Source of the DNA: Rhizobium sullae
GTDB lineage: Bacteria; Pseudomonadota; Alphaproteobacteria; Rhizobiales; Rhizobiaceae
Reading direction: 5' to 3'
Assembly: GCF_900169785.1 (NCBI RefSeq)
Contig: NZ_FWER01000001.1
Coordinates: 245,929 to 309,928, forward strand
Length of the DNA: 64,000 bases
The translations under genes were made by a program, and so were the position numbers. The notes under the pieces are model-generated. The model had not been told where the DNA came from, made no database searches, and saw only the letters and a list, made by a program, of their open reading frames with translations. Positions 39,572 through 47,604 of the stretch are shown piece after piece. The stretch's first letter is position 1. Each line of letters opens with the position of its first letter.

Positions 39572-39955
39572 TCAGACTTCGTCTTCGTCACCGGTGACGC
39601 CGATGATGTCGCTCATGTCGTCATCTTCGTCATCTTCGTCGGCTTCGAGGAAGGTGTCGTCGTCATCGCCTTCGATTTCGACGTCGTCATCGCCGATATC
39701 CGGGATATCGTCGCCGGATGCGCCTTCATCAGCGTCCTCGAGCGATACGAGTTCGACTTCCGTGCTCTCGGTATCGACTTCCTGCACCTCGTCTTCTTCT
39801 GCGAGCTCGGCCGCCGCAGCCGAGGTTTCCTGGAAGAAGGACAACGGATAGGACTTGCCTGTATAAGGAGAAACGATCGGATCCCGGTTCAGGTCATAGA
39901 ATTTCTTGCCGGTTTCCGGATCGGTACGCTTGGTTCCAAGTTCCGCTTTCGCCAC
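39572..39955 (-). CDS. TIGR02300-family FYDLN acidic protein
   Basis: The 127-residue protein starts with a conserved basic segment GTKRTDPETGKKFYDLNRDP, followed by VSPYTGKSYPL, and ends in a very acidic, disordered tail rich in Asp and Glu (residues about 45-127). This is the alphaproteobacterial TIGR02300 family of unknown function, named for the FYDLN motif. It is normally found near aroA-cmk-rpsA, as here, except that aroA is absent. Confidence 0.9.
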   Translation of the reverse strand: MAKAELGTKRTDPETGKKFYDLNRDPIVSPYTGKSYPLSFFQETSAAAAELAEEDEVQEVDTESTEVELVSLEDADEGASGDDIPDIGDDDVEIEGDDDDTFLEADEDDEDDDMSDIIGVTGDEDEV

Positions 39956-40171
39956 TATAAGCCTCGTGAGAATGGCCGAATGCTAAATTCGGCAAATGCC
40001 GTTCAAACCGGCGTTCCATCGGAATTTATAAGCCGGTCCCCATAATCGTTGCTGCCAATGATGTCAAAGCCAAATTTCACACAGCAATCAGCATCGTGAA
40101 ATGAACGTCAGATGACCGGCAAATAACATTGTGTTAGGTAGCGCCAGAAACCACAAGCCAGCGAGAAGCAG

Positions 40172-40252
40172 ATGTATCAACCGTCCCATTTCAGGGAAGA
40201 TGATCTGGCGACCCAGCGCCAGCTGATCGGCGGCCTGAAAGGAAACCATTGA
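40172..40252 (+). pseudogene. possible N-terminal remnant of a PaiB-type regulator
   Basis: A 26-codon frame begins [19 protein letters not shown], similar to the N-terminus of FMN-binding PaiB-type negative regulators (MYxPxHFxEDD), and then ends abruptly. Its TGA overlaps the TTG start of cmk, so it could act as a coupled leader peptide. The rest of the 39956-40171 spacer shows nothing recognisable. The call relies on my memory of the family and is tentative. Confidence 0.35.
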
Positions 40253-40893
40253 GCAGGACATTTACGATCGCCATCGACGGACCGGCAGCGGCGGGCAAAG
40301 GCACGCTTTCGCGGCAGATTGCGGATGAATACGGCTTCCACCATCTGGATACCGGACTGACGTATCGGGCGACAGCGAAGGCGCTGCTCGATGCGGGACT
40401 GGCGCTTGATGACGAACAGGTCGCAGAAAAGATGGCGCGCGAGGTTGAACTTGGCGGGCTGGATCGCGATATACTTTCGAAACACGAGATCGGCGAAGCC
40501 GCCTCGAAGATTGCCGTGATGCCTACAGTACGCCGGGCGCTGGTGGAGGCGCAGCGGCGTTTTTCGGAGAAGGCTCCGGGAACAGTGCTCGACGGACGGG
40601 ATATCGGCACCGTCGTGTGCCCGGCTGCGACGGTGAAGCTCTATGTGACGGCTTCCCCGGAGGTGCGCGCCAAGCGCCGCTACGAGGAGATCATCGGCAA
40701 GGGCGAAACGGCGGATTTCGATGCGATCTTCGAGGACGTGAAGCGGCGCGACGAACGCGATATGGGACGGGCTGACAGCCCCTTGAAACCAGCGGAAGAC
40801 GCGCACTTGCTTGATACGTCGGAAATGAGTATAGAGGCCGCGTTTCAAGCTGCGAAATCGATCATCGACGCGGCATTGAGCCGAAATAACTGA
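40249..40893 (+). CDS. cmk: cytidylate kinase (TTG start)
   Basis: Cmk phosphorylates CMP and dCMP. The 214-residue protein has the P-loop [18 protein letters not shown] at residues 7-24, [12 protein letters not shown] (NMP-binding region) and [13 protein letters not shown] near residue 115. No ATG fits; the TTG at 40249 with AGGA upstream gives the family N-terminus [10 protein letters not shown]. It precedes rpsA, the conserved proteobacterial pairing. Confidence 0.95.
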   Translation: MSRTFTIAIDGPAAAGKGTLSRQIADEYGFHHLDTGLTYRATAKALLDAGLALDDEQVAEKMAREVELGGLDRDILSKHEIGEAASKIAVMPTVRRALVEAQRRFSEKAPGTVLDGRDIGTVVCPAATVKLYVTASPEVRAKRRYEEIIGKGETADFDAIFEDVKRRDERDMGRADSPLKPAEDAHLLDTSEMSIEAAFQAAKSIIDAALSRNN

Positions 40894-40967
40894 ATTCGAG
40901 CGATTTGCCGTGCTTTTGCCGGGAAGCGCTTTACTAAAAGCCTGAAATTCCGTCCAAGCGCCGGATT

Positions 40968-40985
40968 GCTTCCTTGCAGGGAAGC
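40968..40985 (+). other. rpsA leader hairpin
   Basis: GCTTCC (40968-40973) and GGAAGC (40980-40985) form a 6-bp stem with loop TTGCAG, 84 bases before the rpsA start. Enterobacterial rpsA leaders contain hairpins bound by S1 for autoregulation. The function here is inferred. Confidence 0.35.
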
Positions 40986-41068
40986 GGACTGGGTTCAGGC
41001 CCGTTCAACACGAACCAACCGGCGCATACGTGGGCCTTGTCAGTATCAAAGGTCACGCAGGAGATTTT

Positions 41069-42769
41069 ATGTCAGTAGCTACTCCCTCTCGCGAGGATTT
41101 CGCGGCCCTTCTCGAAGAGTCCTTTGCCAAGAACGATCTGGCTGAAGGCTATGTCACCAAGGGCATCGTCACCGGCATCGAAAAGGATGTCGCCGTTGTC
41201 GACGTCGGCCTGAAGGTCGAAGGCCGCATCGCGCTCAAGGAATTCGGCGCGAAAGCCAAGGACGGTTCGCTGAAGGTCGGCGACGAAGTCGAAGTTTATG
41301 TCGAGCGCATCGAAAACGCGCTTGGCGAAGCGGTTCTGTCGCGCGAGAAGGCTCGCCGCGAAGAAAGCTGGATCAAGCTTGAAGCCAAGTTCGAAGCCGG
41401 CGAGCGCGTCGAAGGCGTGATCTTCAACCAGGTCAAGGGCGGCTTCACGGTCGACCTCGACGGTGCGATCGCCTTCCTGCCGCGTTCTCAGGTCGATATC
41501 CGCCCGATCCGCGACGTTTCCCCGCTGATGCACAATCCGCAGCCCTTCGAAATCCTCAAGATGGACAAGCGTCGCGGCAACATCGTGGTTTCGCGCCGTA
41601 CGGTTCTGGAAGAATCCCGTGCCGAGCAGCGTTCTGAAATCGTTCAGAACCTTGAAGAAGGTCAGGTTGTCGACGGCGTCGTCAAGAACATCACCGATTA
41701 CGGTGCATTCGTTGACCTCGGCGGCATCGACGGCCTGCTTCACGTCACCGACATGGCATGGCGCCGTGTGAACCATCCGTCGGAAATCCTGAACATTGGC
41801 CAGCAGGTCAAGGTTCAGATCATCCGCATCAACCAGGAAACCCACCGCATCTCACTCGGCATGAAGCAGCTCGAGAGCGATCCGTGGGATGGCATCCAGG
41901 CCAAGTATCCGGAAGGCAAGAAGATTTCCGGCACCGTCACGAACATCACCGACTACGGTGCGTTCGTTGAGCTGGAGCCGGGTATCGAAGGCCTGATCCA
42001 CATTTCGGAAATGTCCTGGACCAAGAAGAACGTACACCCCGGCAAGATCTTGTCCACGAGCCAGGAAGTCGAAGTCGTCGTTCTCGAGGTCGATCCGTCC
42101 AAGCGCCGTATTTCGCTCGGCCTCAAGCAGACGCTGGAAAATCCGTGGGCAGCATTCGCCCGTAACCATCCGGCTGGCACTGAAGTCGAAGGCGAAGTCA
42201 AGAACAAGACCGAATTTGGTCTGTTCATCGGCCTCGACGGCGACGTTGACGGCATGGTGCACCTCTCCGACCTCGACTGGAACCGTCCAGGCGAACAGGT
42301 CATCGAAGAGTTCAACAAGGGTGACGTCGTCAAGGCTGTCGTTCTCGATGTTGACGTCGAAAAGGAGCGCATCTCGCTCGGCATTAAGCAGCTCGGCAAG
42401 GATGCAGTTGGCGAAGCCGCGGCTTCCGGCGACCTGCGCAAGAATGCAGTCGTTTCCTGCGAAGTTATCGCTGTCAACGACGGTGGCATCGAAGTGAAGC
42501 TCGTCGACCACGAAGACATCACCTCGTTCATCCGCCGCGCAGACCTCTCGCGCGACCGCGACGAGCAGCGTCCGGAACGCTTCTCGGTTGGCCAGGTTGT
42601 TGACGCCCGCGTCACCAACTTCTCCAAGAAGGACCGCAAGATCATGCTGTCCATCAAGGCTCTGGAAATCGCAGAAGAGAAGGAAGCTGTCGCTCAGTTC
42701 GGTTCATCCGATAGCGGTGCTTCGCTCGGCGACATCCTTGGCGCGGCTCTGAAGAACCGCGGCGAGTAA
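41069..42769 (+). CDS. rpsA: 30S ribosomal protein S1
   Basis: S1 binds mRNA leaders and presents them to the 30S subunit. The 566-residue protein has six S1 domains, starting near residues 28, 112, 197, 284, 371 and 458; repeats 3 and 4 share the VxNITDYGAFVxL pattern. GGAG lies six bases before the ATG at 41069, which is preferred to an upstream in-frame start. It follows cmk and is closed by a strong terminator. Confidence 0.97.
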   Translation: MSVATPSREDFAALLEESFAKNDLAEGYVTKGIVTGIEKDVAVVDVGLKVEGRIALKEFGAKAKDGSLKVGDEVEVYVERIENALGEAVLSREKARREESWIKLEAKFEAGERVEGVIFNQVKGGFTVDLDGAIAFLPRSQVDIRPIRDVSPLMHNPQPFEILKMDKRRGNIVVSRRTVLEESRAEQRSEIVQNLEEGQVVDGVVKNITDYGAFVDLGGIDGLLHVTDMAWRRVNHPSEILNIGQQVKVQIIRINQETHRISLGMKQLESDPWDGIQAKYPEGKKISGTVTNITDYGAFVELEPGIEGLIHISEMSWTKKNVHPGKILSTSQEVEVVVLEVDPSKRRISLGLKQTLENPWAAFARNHPAGTEVEGEVKNKTEFGLFIGLDGDVDGMVHLSDLDWNRPGEQVIEEFNKGDVVKAVVLDVDVEKERISLGIKQLGKDAVGEAAASGDLRKNAVVSCEVIAVNDGGIEVKLVDHEDITSFIRRADLSRDRDEQRPERFSVGQVVDARVTNFSKKDRKIMLSIKALEIAEEKEAVAQFGSSDSGASLGDILGAALKNRGE

Positions 42770-42795
42770 TCGCTACAAGCCTTTCGAAATGAAGG

Positions 42796-42825
42796 AACCC
42801 GCCGGAGCGATCCGGCGGGTTTTTT
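42796..42825 (+). terminator. rpsA terminator
   Basis: AACCCGCCGGA (42796-42806) and TCCGGCGGGTT (42811-42821) form an 11-bp stem with a four-base loop followed by a T-tract, 27 bases after the rpsA stop. Confidence 0.92.
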
Positions 42826-42843
42826 GTTTGTTTGAAGTGCCTA

Positions 42844-44343
42844 CTATTCCCAGCCGGCCATGCGCTGGTAGAGCGCGTAAACCGGATCGGCGACGGTGTC
42901 GCCGGATTCTCTTGCATCGACCTGGGGCAAATCCTCCGGCGCGACGCCTTCCGCTCGTTGTTCGCGTTCGTCCTCCGCGTCCTGATGCTCGCTGCCGGTG
43001 TTGGCTTGCTGCTCGCCCTCGGAGCCACTGCCTTCGTAGTCGCGGCGATGCATTTCGCCGTCACGGCGTTCGTTGCCATCTTTGGCGAACTGGTAAGGAT
43101 GCTGGGCGTACGGCATCCCGTCAATTGGCTTCAGCAAACCTGACTTCTGCGCGGCCTCGACAATATCGGCAGGAAGAACCTGCGGCTGCGCCACGATTTC
43201 TTTCTGTTGACGAATGATCTGCGGGGCATCGGCAACCGGCAACGGCGCAGTCACCTCTGTCTGATGCAGCGTCGCGGGGATCGCGGCCTCGGGAATATCC
43301 GCCTGCACCAGTTCTTCCCTTGCTGCCGCTTCTGCGGCCACCGCCTCGATTGTCTCTGGCGCGGCTGCCAGATCTTCCAGGGGTGCCGACGTTTGCTGCT
43401 CGCCGATAATGGCGACGATGAGTTCCGACGCTTCTTCAGTCATCGAGGCAAGAACACCGGTCCAGACCCTCGGAATGACCGGTTCCGTATGATCGGAGTG
43501 CACCGCCGCCATGCGAGCTTCAATGTCTATTGGCTCGTCGATCAGCTTCGGCGTATCCGCCGAAGCCGGATCTTCGGCCTGCAGATCAACCGCGTCGCGG
43601 AATTCAAGAGGGTTGTGCTCTGCGCGCGCAGGCTCGTCAAACGCCGCCTCGACGATTTTGACCGGCTGCTCTGCCAATTCGGCAATGAGCACAGCTGGCG
43701 CAAGCGGCAGCACTATCTTGGTTGGCGGGGACGCCTGAGCTTCCCGTGCGGGCGATTGCTGCGCCTTTGCGATTGGCAGCAGTTTTTCTTCCTGGATTGG
43801 AATGTTTGGCCGTGGGTCCGGGCGCAGAGGCGAAGCGTCGTTCTGGCGATAGGAGCGAACGACGGCGCGAGCCGCCAGGTCACGATCCTTATAACGGTTC
43901 GTCTCCAGATAGACGATCACGCGGGCTGCTTCCGGACCGGCCGGATTCTTCAGCGCCTCGGCAATCAACCGCAGCGGCAGGGTATGGCCCTCGTCCGCAA
44001 GTTGAGTTTCGATCTCGTTGATCCGGGCAGCCGGAAGCTTCTGGATGGCTTCTGCGAGGCGCGCTGCAAAAACGAGGTTGCTTTCCTGTTCCCGGCGCGG
44101 CAGCGGCAGCGCGCGGGAGGCGGCATTGATGGCATCGAGCAGCGCATCAAACATGCGCTCGCGAGCGGCTGCGAGAAGGATATTGAGCTTGCCGGCAATC
44201 GCTGAATTGAGGTCTGTGGCTTCGACGGCCTGGACAGGGGTCGGCGCAACGACCGAGCGGCCGAGCCCGCTGGCAACGATCACCGCGGTCTGGCCGTGGG
44301 AGGAAAGGCTTGTGTTCGACGATGCACGAACGGGAGTCAACAT
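42844..44343 (-). CDS. Ala/Pro/Glu-rich protein of unknown function
   Basis: A 499-residue protein with three regions. An N-terminal helical part (about 45-160) includes AARERMFDALLDAINAAS. A long, low-complexity middle is rich in Ala, Pro and Glu (170-400). A polar, acidic C-terminal part (430-485) ends in the tidy motif DPVYALYQRMAGWE. No signal peptide or membrane segment is seen, so it is cytoplasmic. AAGGAG is seven bases before the ATG. It is convergent with rpsA. I do not recognise the family; the ordered ends with a variable middle suggest a scaffold or regulator. Confidence 0.7.
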   Translation of the reverse strand: MLTPVRASSNTSLSSHGQTAVIVASGLGRSVVAPTPVQAVEATDLNSAIAGKLNILLAAARERMFDALLDAINAASRALPLPRREQESNLVFAARLAEAIQKLPAARINEIETQLADEGHTLPLRLIAEALKNPAGPEAARVIVYLETNRYKDRDLAARAVVRSYRQNDASPLRPDPRPNIPIQEEKLLPIAKAQQSPAREAQASPPTKIVLPLAPAVLIAELAEQPVKIVEAAFDEPARAEHNPLEFRDAVDLQAEDPASADTPKLIDEPIDIEARMAAVHSDHTEPVIPRVWTGVLASMTEEASELIVAIIGEQQTSAPLEDLAAAPETIEAVAAEAAAREELVQADIPEAAIPATLHQTEVTAPLPVADAPQIIRQQKEIVAQPQVLPADIVEAAQKSGLLKPIDGMPYAQHPYQFAKDGNERRDGEMHRRDYEGSGSEGEQQANTGSEHQDAEDEREQRAEGVAPEDLPQVDARESGDTVADPVYALYQRMAGWE

Positions 44344-44578
44344 GGTATGCTCCTTCTTTCACAAAGTGACGATGGAAGCAGATCACAAGAGAACCGCGCT
44401 CATCCGGCCCCTCGCATTCTCCCGCAGATCCTCCGGTCCGCATGGCGCATCATCGCGCCGTCGAATGCATAAAAATTAGCGATAATCTTACTTAAGACTC
44501 GTTAATAAAACGCTAACGGCCGGGGCGGGGACAAAATCCCGGTCCAGCCGCCGCGGTCATGTTCTGGCTTTGAAGACT

Positions 44579-45205
44579 TCAGCTATGGGCAAAGATATCG
44601 GCCTCTTCCCAGCCGAGCAGATCGAGCTTCGCGCGGGTTGGCAGGAATTCGAAGCAGGCATTCGCATGGTCGATGCGGCCGTCGCGGACCAACCGCTCGG
44701 TCAGCTTGTCGCGCAACGCATGCAGGTAGAGCACATCGGAGGCGGCATATTCGAGCTGCGCCGGCGACAGGGTCGCCGCTGCCCAATCCGACGATTGCTG
44801 CGCCTTGGAGATGTCGACGTCGAGCATTTCCTTGAGATTGTCCTTCAGGCCGTGGCGATCCGTGTAGGTGCGGCATAGGCGCGATGCGATCTTGGTGCAG
44901 AAAACCGGCACCGTGGTGACGCCGAAGGTATGGAACAACACGGCGATATCGAAGCGGCCGTAGTGAAAAATCTTCTGGCGAGCCGGATCCTTGAGCATGG
45001 CGACGAGGTTCGGCGCTTCCTTCTGTCCGGCAGCAACGCGGATGACATCGGCGGTGCCGTCACCTGGCGAAAGCTGCACGACGCAGAGCCGGTCTCGGCG
45101 CGGCACGAGGCCGAGCGTTTCGGTATCGATGGCGATCGCGCCGGTGTACCGGTCGGCATCCGCCGAGGAAATATCGCCTTCGTGGTAACGGATGGTGGCG
45201 GCCAT
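44579..45205 (-). CDS. RNase D-type 3'-5' exoribonuclease
   Basis: The 208-residue protein is a compact DEDDy exonuclease. IAIDTETLGLVPRRDRL near residue 25 supplies the first Asp/Glu pair, HYGRFDIAVL near residue 88 the second Asp, and YAASDVLYLHAL near residue 157 the final Tyr/Asp. It lacks the HRDC domains of full-length RNase D (about 375 residues). Rhizobia typically carry both short and long forms. It may trim tRNA or small RNA 3' ends. Confidence 0.87.
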   Translation of the reverse strand: MAATIRYHEGDISSADADRYTGAIAIDTETLGLVPRRDRLCVVQLSPGDGTADVIRVAAGQKEAPNLVAMLKDPARQKIFHYGRFDIAVLFHTFGVTTVPVFCTKIASRLCRTYTDRHGLKDNLKEMLDVDISKAQQSSDWAAATLSPAQLEYAASDVLYLHALRDKLTERLVRDGRIDHANACFEFLPTRAKLDLLGWEEADIFAHS

Positions 45206-45289
45206 GGCTGTCTCTATCGTTTCAATGTCTCACGTCGCGCTATAGCGCAAAGGGATGCGGGGCGATACCCGCTTCGGCCCGGCGGATGA

Positions 45290-46099
45290 TCAGAATGTCG
45301 GCGGCGTGTTGATCCACAGAAGCACGGTCTCGCCATCATGGCGATTGCGCCAGGAGTGATAACGACGGCTTTCGAAATAGAGCGAGTCGCCGGGTCCGAG
45401 ATCGAAGAACTGGTCGGAATCGAGAACGAGTTCAAGGCGGCCGGAAAGCACATGCATGAATTCCTCGCCTTCATGCCGGTAGGCGCCTTCGCTGGCAGCC
45501 CCCGGTGCCAGCACGAAACGATGGCAATCCATCATCCGTCGGCCTTCCGCCAACAGTTGCACCGTGACACCGGGCGTCGTCTGCGGCCAGGTGCGCCATT
45601 CGCCGGAGCGGACGATTGCGGGAACGTCTTCGCTCTCCTCGCCGGAAAGGCGGGAGACAGTGGTGCCGTAATATTCCGCAAGGTCGTGCAGCGTCTTGAA
45701 GCTGACGCCTTGTGAGGTACGCTCCAGTGTCGAGAGCGTGGAAGAGGTAATGCCCATGTCACCGGCAACTTGATCAAGCGTCTTGCCTGCGGCATGGCGA
45801 AGGCTTCGCAGCTTGCGGCCGATATCGGAAGTGCCGATACTCTCGACGTTTTCGGCAAGTGGCTCTTCATTCTCGAGCGCCTCGCGGATTGCCGCCGGAT
45901 TGAGCCCGCGCCCGACCCGATACCACGAAATCCGTTTCAGGCGAGCGACATCTTCGGCGCTATATTGCCTGTGGCCCGTCTCCGAGCGACCGGGGACAAG
46001 CAGGCCCTGGCTTTCCCAAAGGCGCGCCGTGGAGGCGGAAATGCCTGCCAACCTTGCCGCTTCGGCCACCTTGTAGCGCACCGGACCGTTATTGTTCAT
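45290..46099 (-). CDS. MerR/XRE/cupin three-domain regulator
   Basis: The 269-residue protein joins a MerR-type HTH (residues 8-75, KVAEAARLAGISASTARLWE), an XRE-type HTH (about 93-150, KLRSLRHAAGKTLDQVAGDM and TSSTLSTLER) and a cupin domain (about 200-265, with RHEGEEFMHVLSGRLELVLD). XRE-cupin proteins such as PuuR sense polyamines or amino acids; the added MerR domain is uncommon. The frame is open far upstream across gabT, but the ATG at 46099 starts the recognisable domain. It is divergent from gabT-gabD and is the likely regulator of them. Confidence 0.85.
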   Translation of the reverse strand: MNNNGPVRYKVAEAARLAGISASTARLWESQGLLVPGRSETGHRQYSAEDVARLKRISWYRVGRGLNPAAIREALENEEPLAENVESIGTSDIGRKLRSLRHAAGKTLDQVAGDMGITSSTLSTLERTSQGVSFKTLHDLAEYYGTTVSRLSGEESEDVPAIVRSGEWRTWPQTTPGVTVQLLAEGRRMMDCHRFVLAPGAASEGAYRHEGEEFMHVLSGRLELVLDSDQFFDLGPGDSLYFESRRYHSWRNRHDGETVLLWINTPPTF

Positions 46100-46226
46100 C
46101 AACCAATAAATCCCTGATTCCGTTTTGTTTTGGGCGCTCTGCGCCGTCAGGACCTTTTGGCGCGAGCATCCATCAAAAAGCGTGATGTTTGAAGCAAAAA
46201 ATGCCGCTTGATTTCTTGCAGGAAAA

Positions 46227-46245
46227 ATGTAGGACTTTTCTACAT
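46227..46245. promoter_or_regulatory. palindromic operator 1 upstream of gabT
   Basis: ATGTAG (46227-46232) and CTACAT (46240-46245) form a perfect inverted repeat with a seven-base spacer. It overlaps the -10 region of a plausible gabT promoter (CTTGCA at 46215-46220, then a 17-base spacer). It is immediately followed by operator 2. Confidence 0.5.
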
Positions 46246-46269
46246 ATCTTGCAGAAGTTATGCAAGATA
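46245..46269. promoter_or_regulatory. palindromic operator 2 upstream of gabT
   Basis: TATCTTGCA (46245-46253) and TGCAAGATA (46261-46269) form a perfect 9-bp inverted repeat with a seven-base spacer, 34 bases before the gabT start. A related half-site TTCTTGCA lies at 46213-46220. The divergent MerR/XRE/cupin protein is the probable ligand-dependent binder. Confidence 0.6.
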
Positions 46270-46303
46270 ATTCCTTGGCCCTTTCCAGCGCAGGAGCGCA
46301 ATG

Positions 46304-47584
46304 ATGAACGCGATCACCCTCACGGACCGGAAGAATGCCGCGATTTCGCGCGGCGTCGGCATGACCACGCAGATTTACGCCGACCGAGCGGAGAATGCCG
46401 AAATCTGGGACAAGGAGGGACGCCGCTACATCGATTTCGCCGCCGGTATCGCGGTCCTCAACACCGGCCACCGCCATCCGCGGGTGATCGCCGCGGTAAA
46501 GGATCAACTCGATCACTTCACTCACACCTGCCACCAGGTCGTGCCCTATGAAAGCTACGTGCATCTGGCCGAGCGTCTGAACGCATTGACCCCCGGCAAC
46601 TTTACCAAGAAGACAATCTTCGTGACCACAGGTGCCGAGGCCGTCGAAAATGCCGTGAAGATTGCGCGTGCTGCGACCGGCCGCTCCGCCCTCATCGCCT
46701 TTGGCGGCGGCTTCCACGGCCGCACCTTCATGGGCATGGCGCTGACCGGCAAGGTGGTGCCTTACAAGGTCGGTTTCGGCGCGATGCCGGGCGACGTCTT
46801 CCACGTGCCCTTCCCGGTTGAACTGCATGGCGTGACCGGCGAGCAGTCGCTTGCCGCCCTGAAAAGGCTTTTCGCGGCCGATGTCGATCCGCAGCGTGTG
46901 GCGGCTATCATCATCGAGCCGGTTCAGGGCGAAGGCGGCTTCTATCCAGTACCGGTGGCCTTCATGAAGGCGCTGCGCGAGCTTTGCGACCAGCACGGCA
47001 TTCTGCTGATTGCCGACGAAGTGCAGACCGGCTTTGCGCGTACCGGTAAGATGTTTGCGATGGACCATCATGAAGTTGCTCCCGACCTGATGACCATGGC
47101 GAAGAGCCTTGCCGGCGGCTTTCCGCTGGCTGCCGTCACCGGCCGCGCCGAAATCATGGATGCGCCAGGCCCTGGCGGCCTTGGCGGCACCTATGGCGGC
47201 AATCCAATCGGCATCGCGGCTGCGCATGCCGTGCTCGATGTCATCAAGGACGAGGATCTCTGCAACCGCGCCAACCAGCTCGGCAGCCGCCTGAAGCAAC
47301 GGCTGGAATCGCTGCGCGACAAGGTGCCGCAAATCGCCGATATTCGCGGCCCTGGCTTTATGAACGCCATCGAGTTCAACGACAAGGCGACGAAGCTGCC
47401 GAGCGCGGAGATTGCGAATAAGGTTCGCCTGATCGCGCTGGAAAAAGGTCTCATTCTTTTGACCTGCGGCGTGCACGGAAACGTCATCCGTTTCCTTGCC
47501 CCGATTACCATCCAGGACAATATTTTCATCGAAGCGCTCGATATCCTCGAAGCCTCCATCCTTGAAGCAAGTGCGGGCAAGTAA
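46304..47584 (+). CDS. gabT: 4-aminobutyrate aminotransferase
   Basis: GabT transfers the amino group of GABA to 2-oxoglutarate, giving succinate semialdehyde. The 426-residue class III PLP aminotransferase has TGAEAVENAVKIAR near residue 108, EPVQGEGGFYPVP near residue 206, DEVQTGFARTGKMFA near residue 240 and the PLP lysine in MAKSLAGGFPL near residue 268. Two ATG codons are adjacent; the one at 46304 is favoured because AGGAG is then seven bases upstream. It forms an operon with gabD. Confidence 0.94.
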   Translation: MNAITLTDRKNAAISRGVGMTTQIYADRAENAEIWDKEGRRYIDFAAGIAVLNTGHRHPRVIAAVKDQLDHFTHTCHQVVPYESYVHLAERLNALTPGNFTKKTIFVTTGAEAVENAVKIARAATGRSALIAFGGGFHGRTFMGMALTGKVVPYKVGFGAMPGDVFHVPFPVELHGVTGEQSLAALKRLFAADVDPQRVAAIIIEPVQGEGGFYPVPVAFMKALRELCDQHGILLIADEVQTGFARTGKMFAMDHHEVAPDLMTMAKSLAGGFPLAAVTGRAEIMDAPGPGGLGGTYGGNPIGIAAAHAVLDVIKDEDLCNRANQLGSRLKQRLESLRDKVPQIADIRGPGFMNAIEFNDKATKLPSAEIANKVRLIALEKGLILLTCGVHGNVIRFLAPITIQDNIFIEALDILEASILEASAGK

Positions 47585-47604
47585 CCACCCTCGGAGTAAA
47601 TGAC

